Source of the DNA: Parachlamydiales bacterium
GTDB lineage: Bacteria; Chlamydiota; Chlamydiia; Chlamydiales; SM23-39
Direction of reading: 5' to 3'
DNA: 64,000 bases
NCBI GenBank assembly: GCA_019694475.1
Contig: JAIBBX010000002.1
Coordinates: 372,001-436,000 of the forward strand
The notes beneath the pieces were generated by a model. The model did not search any database, had not been told where the DNA came from, and was given only the letters and a program-made list of their open reading frames with translations. The position numbers and the translations under genes are program-made. Positions 17,386 to 25,384 of the stretch are shown piece by piece. The stretch's first letter is position 1. Each line of letters opens with the position of its first letter.

Positions 17386-18011
17386 TCCTTTTTGAGGTGC
17401 TGATTGCCCTGAGTTTGACAGCTGTGCTCCTCACCTTTCTCTTTTCCTTTTTGGTTGAAACGGCCAAGATTGAAAAAAAATTAGACGCAGCCCGCATGTG
17501 CATATCGACAAGGGGCCATCTGCAAACCCGGCTGCAAACCATTTTTACTTCTCTGGACCACTCTGCATTCTACACCAAAACTTTTGAGAAAGAGAAATCT
17601 CTAAGCCTCGTTCTTTCTTTCGATAATGGGATCGACCCCGAACCAGACTTCAGCGGCCCCATTTTAGGGAGAATTTTTCTCGATCCCGAACACAATCTCT
17701 GTCTTGCCTCCTGGCCGGCCACTGAGGAAAAAACCCGCCCTTGGCGCACTGAAATTCTGCAAAAAAACGTATCGAGTTTTGAATTCGATTTTTTAGGTCC
17801 GAATACTGCTCCAGAACACGGCGTCAAAGAAAAAATCCTTCCCATCGATGCCAATCTCGCTTGGCGCAGCCATTGGCCCAAATCGCTGGGCAAAGCTCCC
17901 GCCATCATCCGTCTCACTATTTATGAAGAAGGAAAAAAAGATCCTGTTCAATACGCTTTCACTCTGCCCATCTCCGAATGCATCACCTATCAAGGAAAAG
18001 ACGCTATATGA
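17232..18011 (+). CDS. Pseudopilin-like protein with a displaced or missing start codon
   Basis: The recognisable protein begins with KKKRNLILFEVLIALSL near 17364, a prepilin-type leader with Glu5, followed by a helix and a soluble head of about 190 residues. No ATG, GTG or TTG lies in this frame anywhere near the leader. The nearest ATG is at 17232, deep inside the OPT gene, giving 43 leader residues with no counterpart in pilins. Initiation may use a rare codon at the OPT stop, a -1 slip on the A7 tract at 17364-17370 may feed ribosomes in from OPT, or an indel may be present. It ends in ATGA overlap with the next gene. Likely minor pseudopilin; the start is unsolved. Confidence 0.6.
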   Translation: MHRHSSRFWNACWNYSCRQARLFARLVCPRDVRSLGDRPRVLLHQKKKRNLILFEVLIALSLTAVLLTFLFSFLVETAKIEKKLDAARMCISTRGHLQTRLQTIFTSLDHSAFYTKTFEKEKSLSLVLSFDNGIDPEPDFSGPILGRIFLDPEHNLCLASWPATEEKTRPWRTEILQKNVSSFEFDFLGPNTAPEHGVKEKILPIDANLAWRSHWPKSLGKAPAIIRLTIYEEGKKDPVQYAFTLPISECITYQGKDAI

Positions 18012-18901
18012 ATGTGCTGGGCCTTGTCTTTTCCGTTCTTCTCATCCTCTCCTACGGCTACTATGCCCTTTTGGATAAGCATGCTGCTGGCATCAAACTG
18101 CGCAACGCCTATCTTTCCCACTATGAAGCGAACCGAAAAGTGCTCAATCAATATGAAAGCCAATTTTACAACCATGCGCTGAAACGGGCTAAAACTCAAA
18201 CACGCTCAGAAGAAATGCAGGAAAGACAAGAGGCTGGGGAAGAGATCAACGAAAAAGAACCTGAGCTCAATCGGGAGTGCGCACGATTGAATCTTTGGCC
18301 GCTGATTCAAGAAGGCAAAGAGGCCCATCCCGTTCTTTATGAACTTGCAGCTAAACTCATCCTCACTTTTTACGAACCTTTGCATCCGGAAGAAAAAAGG
18401 TTTGAATACCGATTCCTGAATCTGCTTCTAGCCTCCGCGAAAAAATCGGTTCAAGATGAGAAAAAATTTGCCTTAGAAAAGATCGTTCTTTTAGATCCCG
18501 AAATGCAAAAAATCTATTATAAAATGCTTAGAGGGACCAAGAAATGGGATCTTAGAGAAAAAACCGGCTATCCGCCCTTTTCAGAATATGTGAAGGCTGA
18601 GCCTTCTCAGGAAAAGATCTGCATATTCCATGCCCATCCCGATCTGCTCACGGTGATTTTCAATCCAAAAATGGCTTGGAAACTCCATACCGAAATCCAT
18701 AGGCAAGACGGCTCCCCGCTTACGAGAGAATTGCTTGAAAGGATCGCTGGGGAGACTCATATCTTCACGATTGATCAAAAGCTTCTCGATTTACTGCAGC
18801 TTTCAGGCTATCAAAACCACGAAGACCAGAAAAAAACATTTATCGCCGATGTTGGCGGCGTCTCGCTCAGAAAAAAACTCTCTTTAGACAATTCTCGCTA
18901 A
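18008..18901 (+). CDS. Membrane-anchored protein of the pseudopilin cluster
   Basis: 297 residues from ATG 18008, which overlaps the upstream stop (ATGA); an earlier ATG at 17978 is less likely. One N-terminal hydrophobic segment (VLGLVFSVLLILSYGYYALL) anchors a mostly charged, helical soluble domain with a coiled, Glu/Gln/Arg-rich region (about residues 55-90). Position suggests a GspK/minor-pseudopilin-like or accessory type II secretion role, but no pilin Glu5 motif is visible. Family not recognised. Confidence 0.6.
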   Translation: MNVLGLVFSVLLILSYGYYALLDKHAAGIKLRNAYLSHYEANRKVLNQYESQFYNHALKRAKTQTRSEEMQERQEAGEEINEKEPELNRECARLNLWPLIQEGKEAHPVLYELAAKLILTFYEPLHPEEKRFEYRFLNLLLASAKKSVQDEKKFALEKIVLLDPEMQKIYYKMLRGTKKWDLREKTGYPPFSEYVKAEPSQEKICIFHAHPDLLTVIFNPKMAWKLHTEIHRQDGSPLTRELLERIAGETHIFTIDQKLLDLLQLSGYQNHEDQKKTFIADVGGVSLRKKLSLDNSR

Positions 18902-18910
18902 TACCTTTTC

Positions 18911-18989
18911 CTCAATAAATTTTAAGAAGTGCGGCCTATTTTTTTATCAGCGCTGATGAAAAAACAGGCCGCGCTTCTTGAACATTATT
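18911..18989. repeat. 79-bp near-perfect palindrome
   Basis: CTCAATAA at 18911 pairs with TTATTGAG ending at 18989. The arms continue through AAGAAG-x-GCGGCCT / AGGCCGC-x-CTTCTT to a TTTTTT / AAAAAA block and a perfect central ATCAGCGCTGAT. It lies just after the pseudopilin cluster. As RNA it would fold into one long hairpin; it may act as a terminator or be a small palindromic insertion. Confidence 0.8.
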
Positions 18990-19059
18990 GAGCAATGACG
19001 CATCTCACAACTTGAGAAGAATCAATGTGTTTTGATATTTCTGGGAAAAAGGTCGATAT

Positions 19060-20640
19060 TTGACTAGGAAAAAGAGAATTGTCATTCTGGGCGGCGGTTT
19101 TGGAGGCATTTACACTGCAATCCACCTCCAAAAATTAATGAAAAAAATCCCCGATTGGGAAGTGTTTCTCATAAATCGGGAAAATTATTTCGTCTACCAG
19201 CCCATGCTTGCAGAAGTAGTCGGAGGAACTGTAGGTATCTTGGATACAGTCAGCCCGCTGAACCGTCTCTTGAAAAAAACCCATCTCATCATCCGCGAAA
19301 TCGAAGAAATCAATCTCGAGAAAAAACAAATCCTCATAAGCCCCAAATTCACCCACTCCCCAGAAGTTGTTGAATATGACCATCTCGTGTTTGCTTTAGG
19401 CAATGTGACCGATTTCCGAGGAGCCCCCGGCCTATATGAACATGCCTTCCCTTTTAAAAATTTGGCCGATGCTTTGCGAATCCGCAATCATTTGATCGAT
19501 GTTTTAGAAACAGCCGAAGTAACTGAAGACGCTCAAATGAAAAAACAGCTGCTCACGTTCGTTGTAGGAGGCGGAGGGTTTTCAGGAACTGAAATTGTAG
19601 CTGAGCTGAATGACTTTGTCCGCAAATTTGCCGATAAGAGTGCCCATATTCATCCTAAAGAAGTTCGCGTGGTCTTAATTCACAATAAAGATCGACTTAT
19701 GGATCGGGAACTCAGCCCTTCTCTAGGAACCTACGCTGGTGAAATTCTGGAAAACAGAGGCGTTGAAATCCGCTTCGGCCAAAAATTGAAGACCGCCACC
19801 CCAGATGATGCCATTTTGGAGACGGGAGAGAAAATCTCCAGCAAAACAATCATCTCAACGGTTCCAAGCTCACCCAATCCGATTATTGAAAGCCTTCATT
19901 TGCCTTTGGACAAGGGCAAGCTGAAAACCGATGGAACCATGCTCGTATCCGGCACTCAATGCATATGGGCTGTGGGCGATTGCGCCAGCATCCCTTTAGA
20001 TGGGGACTCTTTTTGCCCGCCTACAGCACAGTTCGCGATCCGGGAAGCCAAAATGTTAGCCAGTAATATCGTCGCCTCTATTCTTGGCAAAAGAAGAAAG
20101 CCGTTCTTCTTCAAAAGTTTGGGAATGATGGGCGCTTTAGGACATAGAAGGGCGGTTGCCGAACTTTTTGGATTTATCAAATTGAGCGGCTTTTTAGCGT
20201 GGATGCTTTGGCGCGCTGTCTATTGGATAAAGCTCCCCGGAATCGATAGAAAATTCAAAGTGGCCTTTTCTTGGCTTCTAGATACTCTGTTTCCCCTTGA
20301 AACAATCCAGCTTAAAATGGCCCCCTCCCAAGGGATCAACAAACTTCACTTTGAAGCTGGCGATCTGATCTTCAAAGAAGGCGATGTAGGCGATTATCTT
20401 TACATCATCACTCAAGGCTCTGTCGATGTGATCAAAGGCGATAAGGTTGTTGCAAAACTGAAAAAAGGAGAATTTTTCGGCGAAATCGCGCTCCTCAATC
20501 AAAGAAAAAGAACCGCGACCATCCGAGCGTCAGAACCAACTGATGTGCTCGCCTTGAAAAAAAGCGACTTCGGCGCTTTGGTTGCCAACTTCAAGGAGCT
20601 GCGCGACACGTTTGAAAAAGCCGAAAAAGAACGGCAGTAG
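19060..20640 (+). CDS. Type II NADH dehydrogenase fused to a cyclic-nucleotide-binding domain
   Basis: 526 residues, TTG start. Residues 1 to about 420 are a two-dinucleotide-fold flavoprotein: FAD motif GGGFGG near residue 10, NAD motif VVGGGGFSGTEIVAEL, second FAD motif WAVGDCASIP, and a hydrophobic C-terminal membrane helix (KLSGFLAWMLWRAVYWIKLP). This is the NDH-2 layout: electrons pass from NADH to quinone without proton pumping. Residues about 430-526 are a cNMP-binding fold (AGDLIFKEGDVGDYLYIITQ, GEFFGEIALLNQRKRTATIR). The phosphate-binding GEIALLNQRKRTATI segment is intact, so ligand control of NADH oxidation is plausible. No DNA-binding domain follows. Confidence 0.88.
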   Translation: MTRKKRIVILGGGFGGIYTAIHLQKLMKKIPDWEVFLINRENYFVYQPMLAEVVGGTVGILDTVSPLNRLLKKTHLIIREIEEINLEKKQILISPKFTHSPEVVEYDHLVFALGNVTDFRGAPGLYEHAFPFKNLADALRIRNHLIDVLETAEVTEDAQMKKQLLTFVVGGGGFSGTEIVAELNDFVRKFADKSAHIHPKEVRVVLIHNKDRLMDRELSPSLGTYAGEILENRGVEIRFGQKLKTATPDDAILETGEKISSKTIISTVPSSPNPIIESLHLPLDKGKLKTDGTMLVSGTQCIWAVGDCASIPLDGDSFCPPTAQFAIREAKMLASNIVASILGKRRKPFFFKSLGMMGALGHRRAVAELFGFIKLSGFLAWMLWRAVYWIKLPGIDRKFKVAFSWLLDTLFPLETIQLKMAPSQGINKLHFEAGDLIFKEGDVGDYLYIITQGSVDVIKGDKVVAKLKKGEFFGEIALLNQRKRTATIRASEPTDVLALKKSDFGALVANFKELRDTFEKAEKERQ

Positions 20641-20641
20641 T

Positions 20642-20668
20642 TGAACCTATCCAAGTAAAATTTGGATA
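20642..20668. terminator. Hairpin between convergent genes, built on a TGAACCTATCC motif
   Basis: TGAACCTATCCAAGTAAAAT resembles the end of the palindromic element at 45820-45994 with one change. Here TATCCAA pairs with TTGGATA to make a short stem. It lies between the NADH dehydrogenase stop and the stop of the convergent histidine-kinase gene, so it may have been recruited as a shared terminator. Confidence 0.5.
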
Positions 20669-20674
20669 AGCTCT

Positions 20675-22075
20675 TCACTTCTTCGGGATCACGAAGGTAA
20701 AAGAGCTCCCCTTACCAAGCTGCGAAGAGGCGACCACTTTTCCTTGGTGTTTATCCAAGACCGTTTTCACGATGGAAAGTCCGAGGCCAGCGCCCCCTTT
20801 TTTCCGAGAACGGGCTTTATCTACGGTATAAAACCTTTCAAAAATTTGAGGCAGATCATTTTCTGAAATCCCGATTCCTTTATCCTTAAACTGGATTCGA
20901 ACTTCATCATTTGTCGATGTGACTAAAATGTCGACTTCCGCAAAATCTTGGGAATATTTCACCGCATTTTCCAAAATATTCATCACAGCAAGTTCTAAAA
21001 GCGACGCATCTCCCAACACCTCGGCAGAAAGAGATTCCGACTCAAACCGGACGATTGCTGTAGAATGAACCGCAAGCATCATCTCAATACAGCCGCTCAG
21101 CACAGCGACCAAATCGACTTTGCCAAAATCTTTGACGGAAACTTGTTCGATATCGGTTAAAGAAAGAAGACTTTGCACTAATTTATCCAATCTGCCGCAT
21201 GTTTTTACGATTTTTCCAGTGATCTGGCGAAGCATCTCATCGGAAAGTTCAGGAAGATCGTGAAGCGTCTCAGCAAATCCTCGAATGATTGTGATTGGCG
21301 TTTTCAATTCATGCGATGCATTGGCAATGAAATCCTTGCCCAGCTCTACGATCCGATAATCAGAAGTTTTGTCTTGCAAAACGAGGAGAGCCCCATCTTT
21401 ATGAGCCAGTGGCGCAGCATTCAAATCGTGATAAAAAGTCCCTTTTTCTCGAACAATCCAGGTGTGGCCGGCCGGCTCCGCTGTTTGGAGAGCGTGCACA
21501 ATCAACTCGTGGCATTTTTTTAAAATATTTTTATTTTCTGTTTCTATGGAATCGAGCGTTCTCCCAATCATCTGCTCTTTCAATAGGCCTAGCATTCTGC
21601 ATGCAGCCTGATTGGCAAAGATCACTCGAGCGCTTGGATCGACGGCAATGATCCCTTCGCCGATCGACTCCAAAATCTCTTCCGTTTCTCCCCGCTGCCG
21701 TTTTAAAAAACTGATTTGTTTCCGAATTTGATCTGTCAAAGAATTGATTGTAGTTGCCAGTTGGGTAAATTCGATAGAACCTTCTTGCAAAAAGATTTGG
21801 GGCAGCGATTCCTCTTTTCCCTCTTTATAAGACTGGATGGCTTTAATGATTTGCTGCACGGGCTTCATCACTTTGTGAATGATGAACATGATCACAATCC
21901 CGTTCACAGCCAAAAAAGCAATGGAAATACCAAGAATCGTTAAGTCCAATGCCTTCTTATTCGCGACATCTCCCAGAACATAGTCCGTAAGATTGCCGAT
22001 CGCTGGCAAAAGGATTGTGATGAGAGCCAGCATCAATACAAATTGGCTGTACAGGATCTTTTTTTTATAGTTCAT
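20675..22075 (-). CDS. PhoR-like membrane sensor histidine kinase
   Basis: 466 residues. Two N-terminal TM helices (about 8-27 and 47-68) follow almost directly on each other, so the periplasmic part is tiny. A HAMP-like linker, a PAS domain (about 132-235, ILESIGEGIIAVDPSARVIF), a HisKA domain with phospho-acceptor His255 in NASHELKTP, and a HATPase domain (NILENAVKYS, DKGIGIS, GGAGLGLSIVK) complete it. No response regulator is adjacent. It overlaps pepP by 4 bp, so it belongs to a mutL-pepP-kinase operon. The signal is probably intracellular or at the membrane, given the PAS domain and lack of a sensor loop. Confidence 0.9.
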   Translation of the reverse strand: MNYKKKILYSQFVLMLALITILLPAIGNLTDYVLGDVANKKALDLTILGISIAFLAVNGIVIMFIIHKVMKPVQQIIKAIQSYKEGKEESLPQIFLQEGSIEFTQLATTINSLTDQIRKQISFLKRQRGETEEILESIGEGIIAVDPSARVIFANQAACRMLGLLKEQMIGRTLDSIETENKNILKKCHELIVHALQTAEPAGHTWIVREKGTFYHDLNAAPLAHKDGALLVLQDKTSDYRIVELGKDFIANASHELKTPITIIRGFAETLHDLPELSDEMLRQITGKIVKTCGRLDKLVQSLLSLTDIEQVSVKDFGKVDLVAVLSGCIEMMLAVHSTAIVRFESESLSAEVLGDASLLELAVMNILENAVKYSQDFAEVDILVTSTNDEVRIQFKDKGIGISENDLPQIFERFYTVDKARSRKKGGAGLGLSIVKTVLDKHQGKVVASSQLGKGSSFTFVIPKK

Positions 22076-23088
22076 ATTTGGTCCGGAAAAAGGTTCTCAT
22101 ATCCATTTTTAGTCACAACGAGCATATCTTCAAGCCGTATGCCCCCAACTCCTGGCTGATAAAGCCCTGGCTCTATCGTAAACACCATGCCCGGCATCAG
22201 CTGCACGTCCTTGTCCGCTCCATCATAGCGGATTCTTGGAAACTCATGCGCCTCTAATCCGATTCCATGGCCTAGACTATGAATGTAAAGCTGCTTTACA
22301 TTTGCTTTATCGAACTCGTCCTGAACGATTTGGTCGATTTCGCCGATTTTTACTCCAGGTTTGATGTGCCGCATCGCTTTCTCTTTAGCGCTCCGCACAA
22401 GCTCTTCAAAATGGATGATTTTTGGATCAGGGCGGCCGAAAAAGTAAACCCGGGTCATATCGCCGCAATATTGATCGACAACCGCGCCCACATCGATGAG
22501 GACTGCCTCATCTTTTTTCAATTTCGTCTTTCCCGCCCGGTAGTGGGGATAAGCTCCATTTTCACCGAATGCGATGATAGGGCTGAATGATAGTCCTGAA
22601 GCCCCGTTTTTCCGGCAGAAAAATTCAAATTCAAACGCGAGCTCTTCCTCGGATATTCCCTCTTTCAATAGTCCAATGATGTGTTTGTAACCTTTCCAGG
22701 TCAGAAGGGCTGCTTTTTTGAGAGCGGAGATTTCTTTCTCATCTTTGATGGCTCTGAGCTCTCGGATGGGATTGGGTTTTGAGATCCAATTGGTGTGGGG
22801 AAGTTCTTTTTTTAACCCCAAATATCCATCGTAAGTCACAAAAGCGCTATCGAAGCCAATTTCTTTTTCCTGCACCTTCTTGAATTCATCCCACAAAGCA
22901 ACAGGACAAGGAGCCTCTTTTTTTGCCCGTTCAAAATATCTGCCGTCGACAAAAAGGGTGGTTTTCCCATGGCGAACAAGAAGCCTTCCTTTAGAAAGAG
23001 TCAGTCCGGTTAGATAAAAGAGATCAGCAGTCTGTTCAATGAGAAGCGGCGTCTCTGTTTTGATTTTTTTTATGCGCGAGTCATCCAT
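22072..23088 (-). CDS. pepP: Xaa-Pro aminopeptidase (M24 family)
   Basis: 338 residues. Removes an N-terminal residue that precedes proline, using two metal ions. The metal-binding motifs of the pita-bread fold are present: IDVGAVVDQYCGDMTR, HSLGHGIGLEAHEFPR, FTIEPGLYQPG and GIRLEDM. The N-terminal non-catalytic domain is short, which fits the smaller PepQ/PepP-like members. The start lies inside mutL (19-bp overlap) and the stop overlaps the kinase start. pepP next to mutL is also found in Chlamydia (CT_574-575, from memory). Confidence 0.9.
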   Translation of the reverse strand: MDDSRIKKIKTETPLLIEQTADLFYLTGLTLSKGRLLVRHGKTTLFVDGRYFERAKKEAPCPVALWDEFKKVQEKEIGFDSAFVTYDGYLGLKKELPHTNWISKPNPIRELRAIKDEKEISALKKAALLTWKGYKHIIGLLKEGISEEELAFEFEFFCRKNGASGLSFSPIIAFGENGAYPHYRAGKTKLKKDEAVLIDVGAVVDQYCGDMTRVYFFGRPDPKIIHFEELVRSAKEKAMRHIKPGVKIGEIDQIVQDEFDKANVKQLYIHSLGHGIGLEAHEFPRIRYDGADKDVQLMPGMVFTIEPGLYQPGVGGIRLEDMLVVTKNGYENLFPDQI

Positions 23089-24611
23089 TTGGCCAAATCC
23101 TCTTCAGTCATTTGCTTGGAAATCGGATTCCCTAATGGATCATATATCCGATCTTTGCATTTTTGCACCTCAATCCAAAGCGCCATCCCCTGGTCTATAG
23201 ACCAGTTTTTCCGAAGAGAGCGGCAAAACCTTGTTGCAATCTCATCGATTTTTTTTCCCTCTCTCCACTCAGCGTAAAATTGAGGGAAGTCGGCCGCTTC
23301 CAAAAAAGAGGGAAGAGCATCTACTACGAGTCTTTTTTTCAAAATGCGGCACTCGATTCCAAGCGATTCGAGCCCGAGCGCTCTCTCTTCTTCTTCAGGC
23401 GATATTGGAATTTCAAGAGGCCAGAGAAGCGCTTGGGAAGTTTTTTCGAAGACGAGGGTTTCAAAAAGAACTCTAGCATGCGCAGCTTGCAAATCCACAA
23501 GAAAGAGTCCGTCTCTTTGCACGAGGAGATATTTTCCGATGGCGGCCAGCGGTTTTTCTTGGATGATCCAGTCGAATTCTTTTGTTTCAGCTTTGTAAGC
23601 CATGGGAAGAAGCTGCTCTGAAAATGAGGCGCTCTGCGGCATCTCGAATGAAATCGGCTCAGAAAAAATCATTTTGGGCGCAAAAACTTCTTCAATTGCC
23701 TTTTGCACCAATCGGAATATCCCGCTTTCATCTCTAAAGCGCACTTCCCTTTTTTGCGGATGTACGTTGACATCGACTTCACTTGGTTCCACCTCAAGAA
23801 ATAGAACAAAGCGAGGGTAGGAATGCTCGCCAATCCGAGTGCCAAATGCTTCTTTGACCGCTTTCGCGATCAGCGGCGAAAAAATAGGGCGGCGATTGAT
23901 ATATAAATATTGGCCTGTCCGCATGGCCATCGCCTTATCGGGAGATGCAACAAATCCATGGATCCGCTCTCCCTTTACTTCGTGCTCATGCTCCCCCAAA
24001 ATTTCGGCGATGCGGTCTTTGAGACTCGATGGAGCAAAGTTTTTTTCATTGAGAGAGAAGGCGACTTCTGGATGCGCGATCGCGATAGTTTCCACGATAC
24101 GCGATACAGCGGCAAAACTTGCCGTTTTCGATTTTTGGAATTTTTTCCTTGCCGGGACGTTGTAAAAAAGGGAACGCACTTCAACCGTAGTGCCCCGATT
24201 GCGCGCGCAAGGCTCAACCGTTACAACTTTGCCCCCCTCTACTTGAACGCGAGTCGCTTTTCCGTCGGAAGTTTTCAGTTCAAAATGGGCAACTGATGCG
24301 ATCGCAGCGAGCGCCTCTCCCCGAAATCCCATAGTGGAAAGCTCTTGCAAATCATCTACCGATTGGATTTTCGACGTAGCGTGTCTTTCCAGGCAAAGAA
24401 GAGCATCTTCCCGATCCATTCCACAGCCGTCATCGATGATTCGGATTAGCTCTTGTCCCCCAGCCACCACCTCAACATCGATCCGATTTGCACCAGCGTC
24501 AAGACTATTTTCGATCAATTCTTTGACAATCGATGCGGGGTTCTCAACTACCTCCCCGGCAGCGATTTGGTTAATGACAGGTTCTGGAAGTTTTAGAATT
24601 TTTGCACACAT
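23070..24611 (-). CDS. mutL: DNA mismatch repair protein MutL
   Basis: 513 residues, on the short side for MutL. The GHKL ATPase is intact: NQIAAGEVVENPASIVKELI, ENSLDAGA, DDGCGM, GFRGEALAAI, then a transducer domain with PQKREVRFRD. The C-terminal dimerisation domain carries VDLQAAHARVLFE where nicking MutL proteins have DQHAAHERxxYE. Q-H and E are replaced, so endonuclease activity is doubtful. It couples MutS recognition to downstream repair. First gene of the mutL-pepP-kinase operon. Confidence 0.94.
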   Translation of the reverse strand: MCAKILKLPEPVINQIAAGEVVENPASIVKELIENSLDAGANRIDVEVVAGGQELIRIIDDGCGMDREDALLCLERHATSKIQSVDDLQELSTMGFRGEALAAIASVAHFELKTSDGKATRVQVEGGKVVTVEPCARNRGTTVEVRSLFYNVPARKKFQKSKTASFAAVSRIVETIAIAHPEVAFSLNEKNFAPSSLKDRIAEILGEHEHEVKGERIHGFVASPDKAMAMRTGQYLYINRRPIFSPLIAKAVKEAFGTRIGEHSYPRFVLFLEVEPSEVDVNVHPQKREVRFRDESGIFRLVQKAIEEVFAPKMIFSEPISFEMPQSASFSEQLLPMAYKAETKEFDWIIQEKPLAAIGKYLLVQRDGLFLVDLQAAHARVLFETLVFEKTSQALLWPLEIPISPEEEERALGLESLGIECRILKKRLVVDALPSFLEAADFPQFYAEWREGKKIDEIATRFCRSLRKNWSIDQGMALWIEVQKCKDRIYDPLGNPISKQMTEEDLAKWMTRA

Positions 24612-24652
24612 AGATCAAAATATATCAGCTTTTTGAGTATACTGCATCGAGT

Positions 24653-25384
24653 ATGAGATGGTTGATTCTTTTTGCTGCACTTCCCCTCTTCGGCGCTTAT
24701 ATTGGAAACCCGGCTGACCCTGCTCTTATGAACACCGGTTTTTTCTCGGGAGTCTATCCATTTTTCAAGTTCACGACCGGATATATTTATGATTATACGC
24801 AAAATAAACGATTTGTCGCCCACGATCAAACGATCAAACGCTTTGGCCTACACTCCCAGCAAGGAAGCTTCTCCTTTATCTTCATAGAAAGATTGCAGCT
24901 GTTCGGCTCAGCAGGCGGGAGTAAAGAGACTGTCGTAGAAAAACCGCTCTTCGATATGGTTCTCGACGTCCACACCAACTATCATTTTTCCTGGAGCGCC
25001 GGCGGGAAAGTCATTTTATTCCAATGGGGACAAACATTCATCAGCGGAGATTTCACCTATTTTGCGATTCCCTCTTCCCACAAATCGTATTTTAAATTCT
25101 TAAACCGGCTCAATCTCCCCCTCGACACAGAAAAACAGGAATTCTCATTGCGGGAATGGCAAGCAAGCCTGGGGCTATCTTCTCGATTCTATTTTCTCAC
25201 TCCTTATGCAGGAGTTACCTATCTAAGGTCGAAACTCCACGCCGATATCCGCTACCACAATGACGTGAATTGGGGATATTTTTATGGCCTCACCGTCTCG
25301 CTCACCGGAAGACTGCACGTCAATGTAGAAAGACGGGTACGGGATGAATTTGCCTACACCCTTTCAACGATTGCGGTATTTTAA
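24653..25384 (+). CDS. MOMP-like outer-membrane protein
   Basis: 243 residues. A signal peptide (MRWLILFAALPLFGA) is followed by IGNPADPALMNTGFF, close to the start of mature chlamydial MOMP (VGNPAEPSLM). Amphipathic aromatic strands then continue to a C-terminal ...STIAVF, ending in Phe as barrel proteins do. Shorter than Chlamydia MOMP (about 390), but Simkania-type organisms carry many short MOMP-like proteins, from memory. Likely an outer-membrane porin or structural barrel. Its stop overlaps the next start (TAATG). Confidence 0.75.
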   Translation: MRWLILFAALPLFGAYIGNPADPALMNTGFFSGVYPFFKFTTGYIYDYTQNKRFVAHDQTIKRFGLHSQQGSFSFIFIERLQLFGSAGGSKETVVEKPLFDMVLDVHTNYHFSWSAGGKVILFQWGQTFISGDFTYFAIPSSHKSYFKFLNRLNLPLDTEKQEFSLREWQASLGLSSRFYFLTPYAGVTYLRSKLHADIRYHNDVNWGYFYGLTVSLTGRLHVNVERRVRDEFAYTLSTIAVF

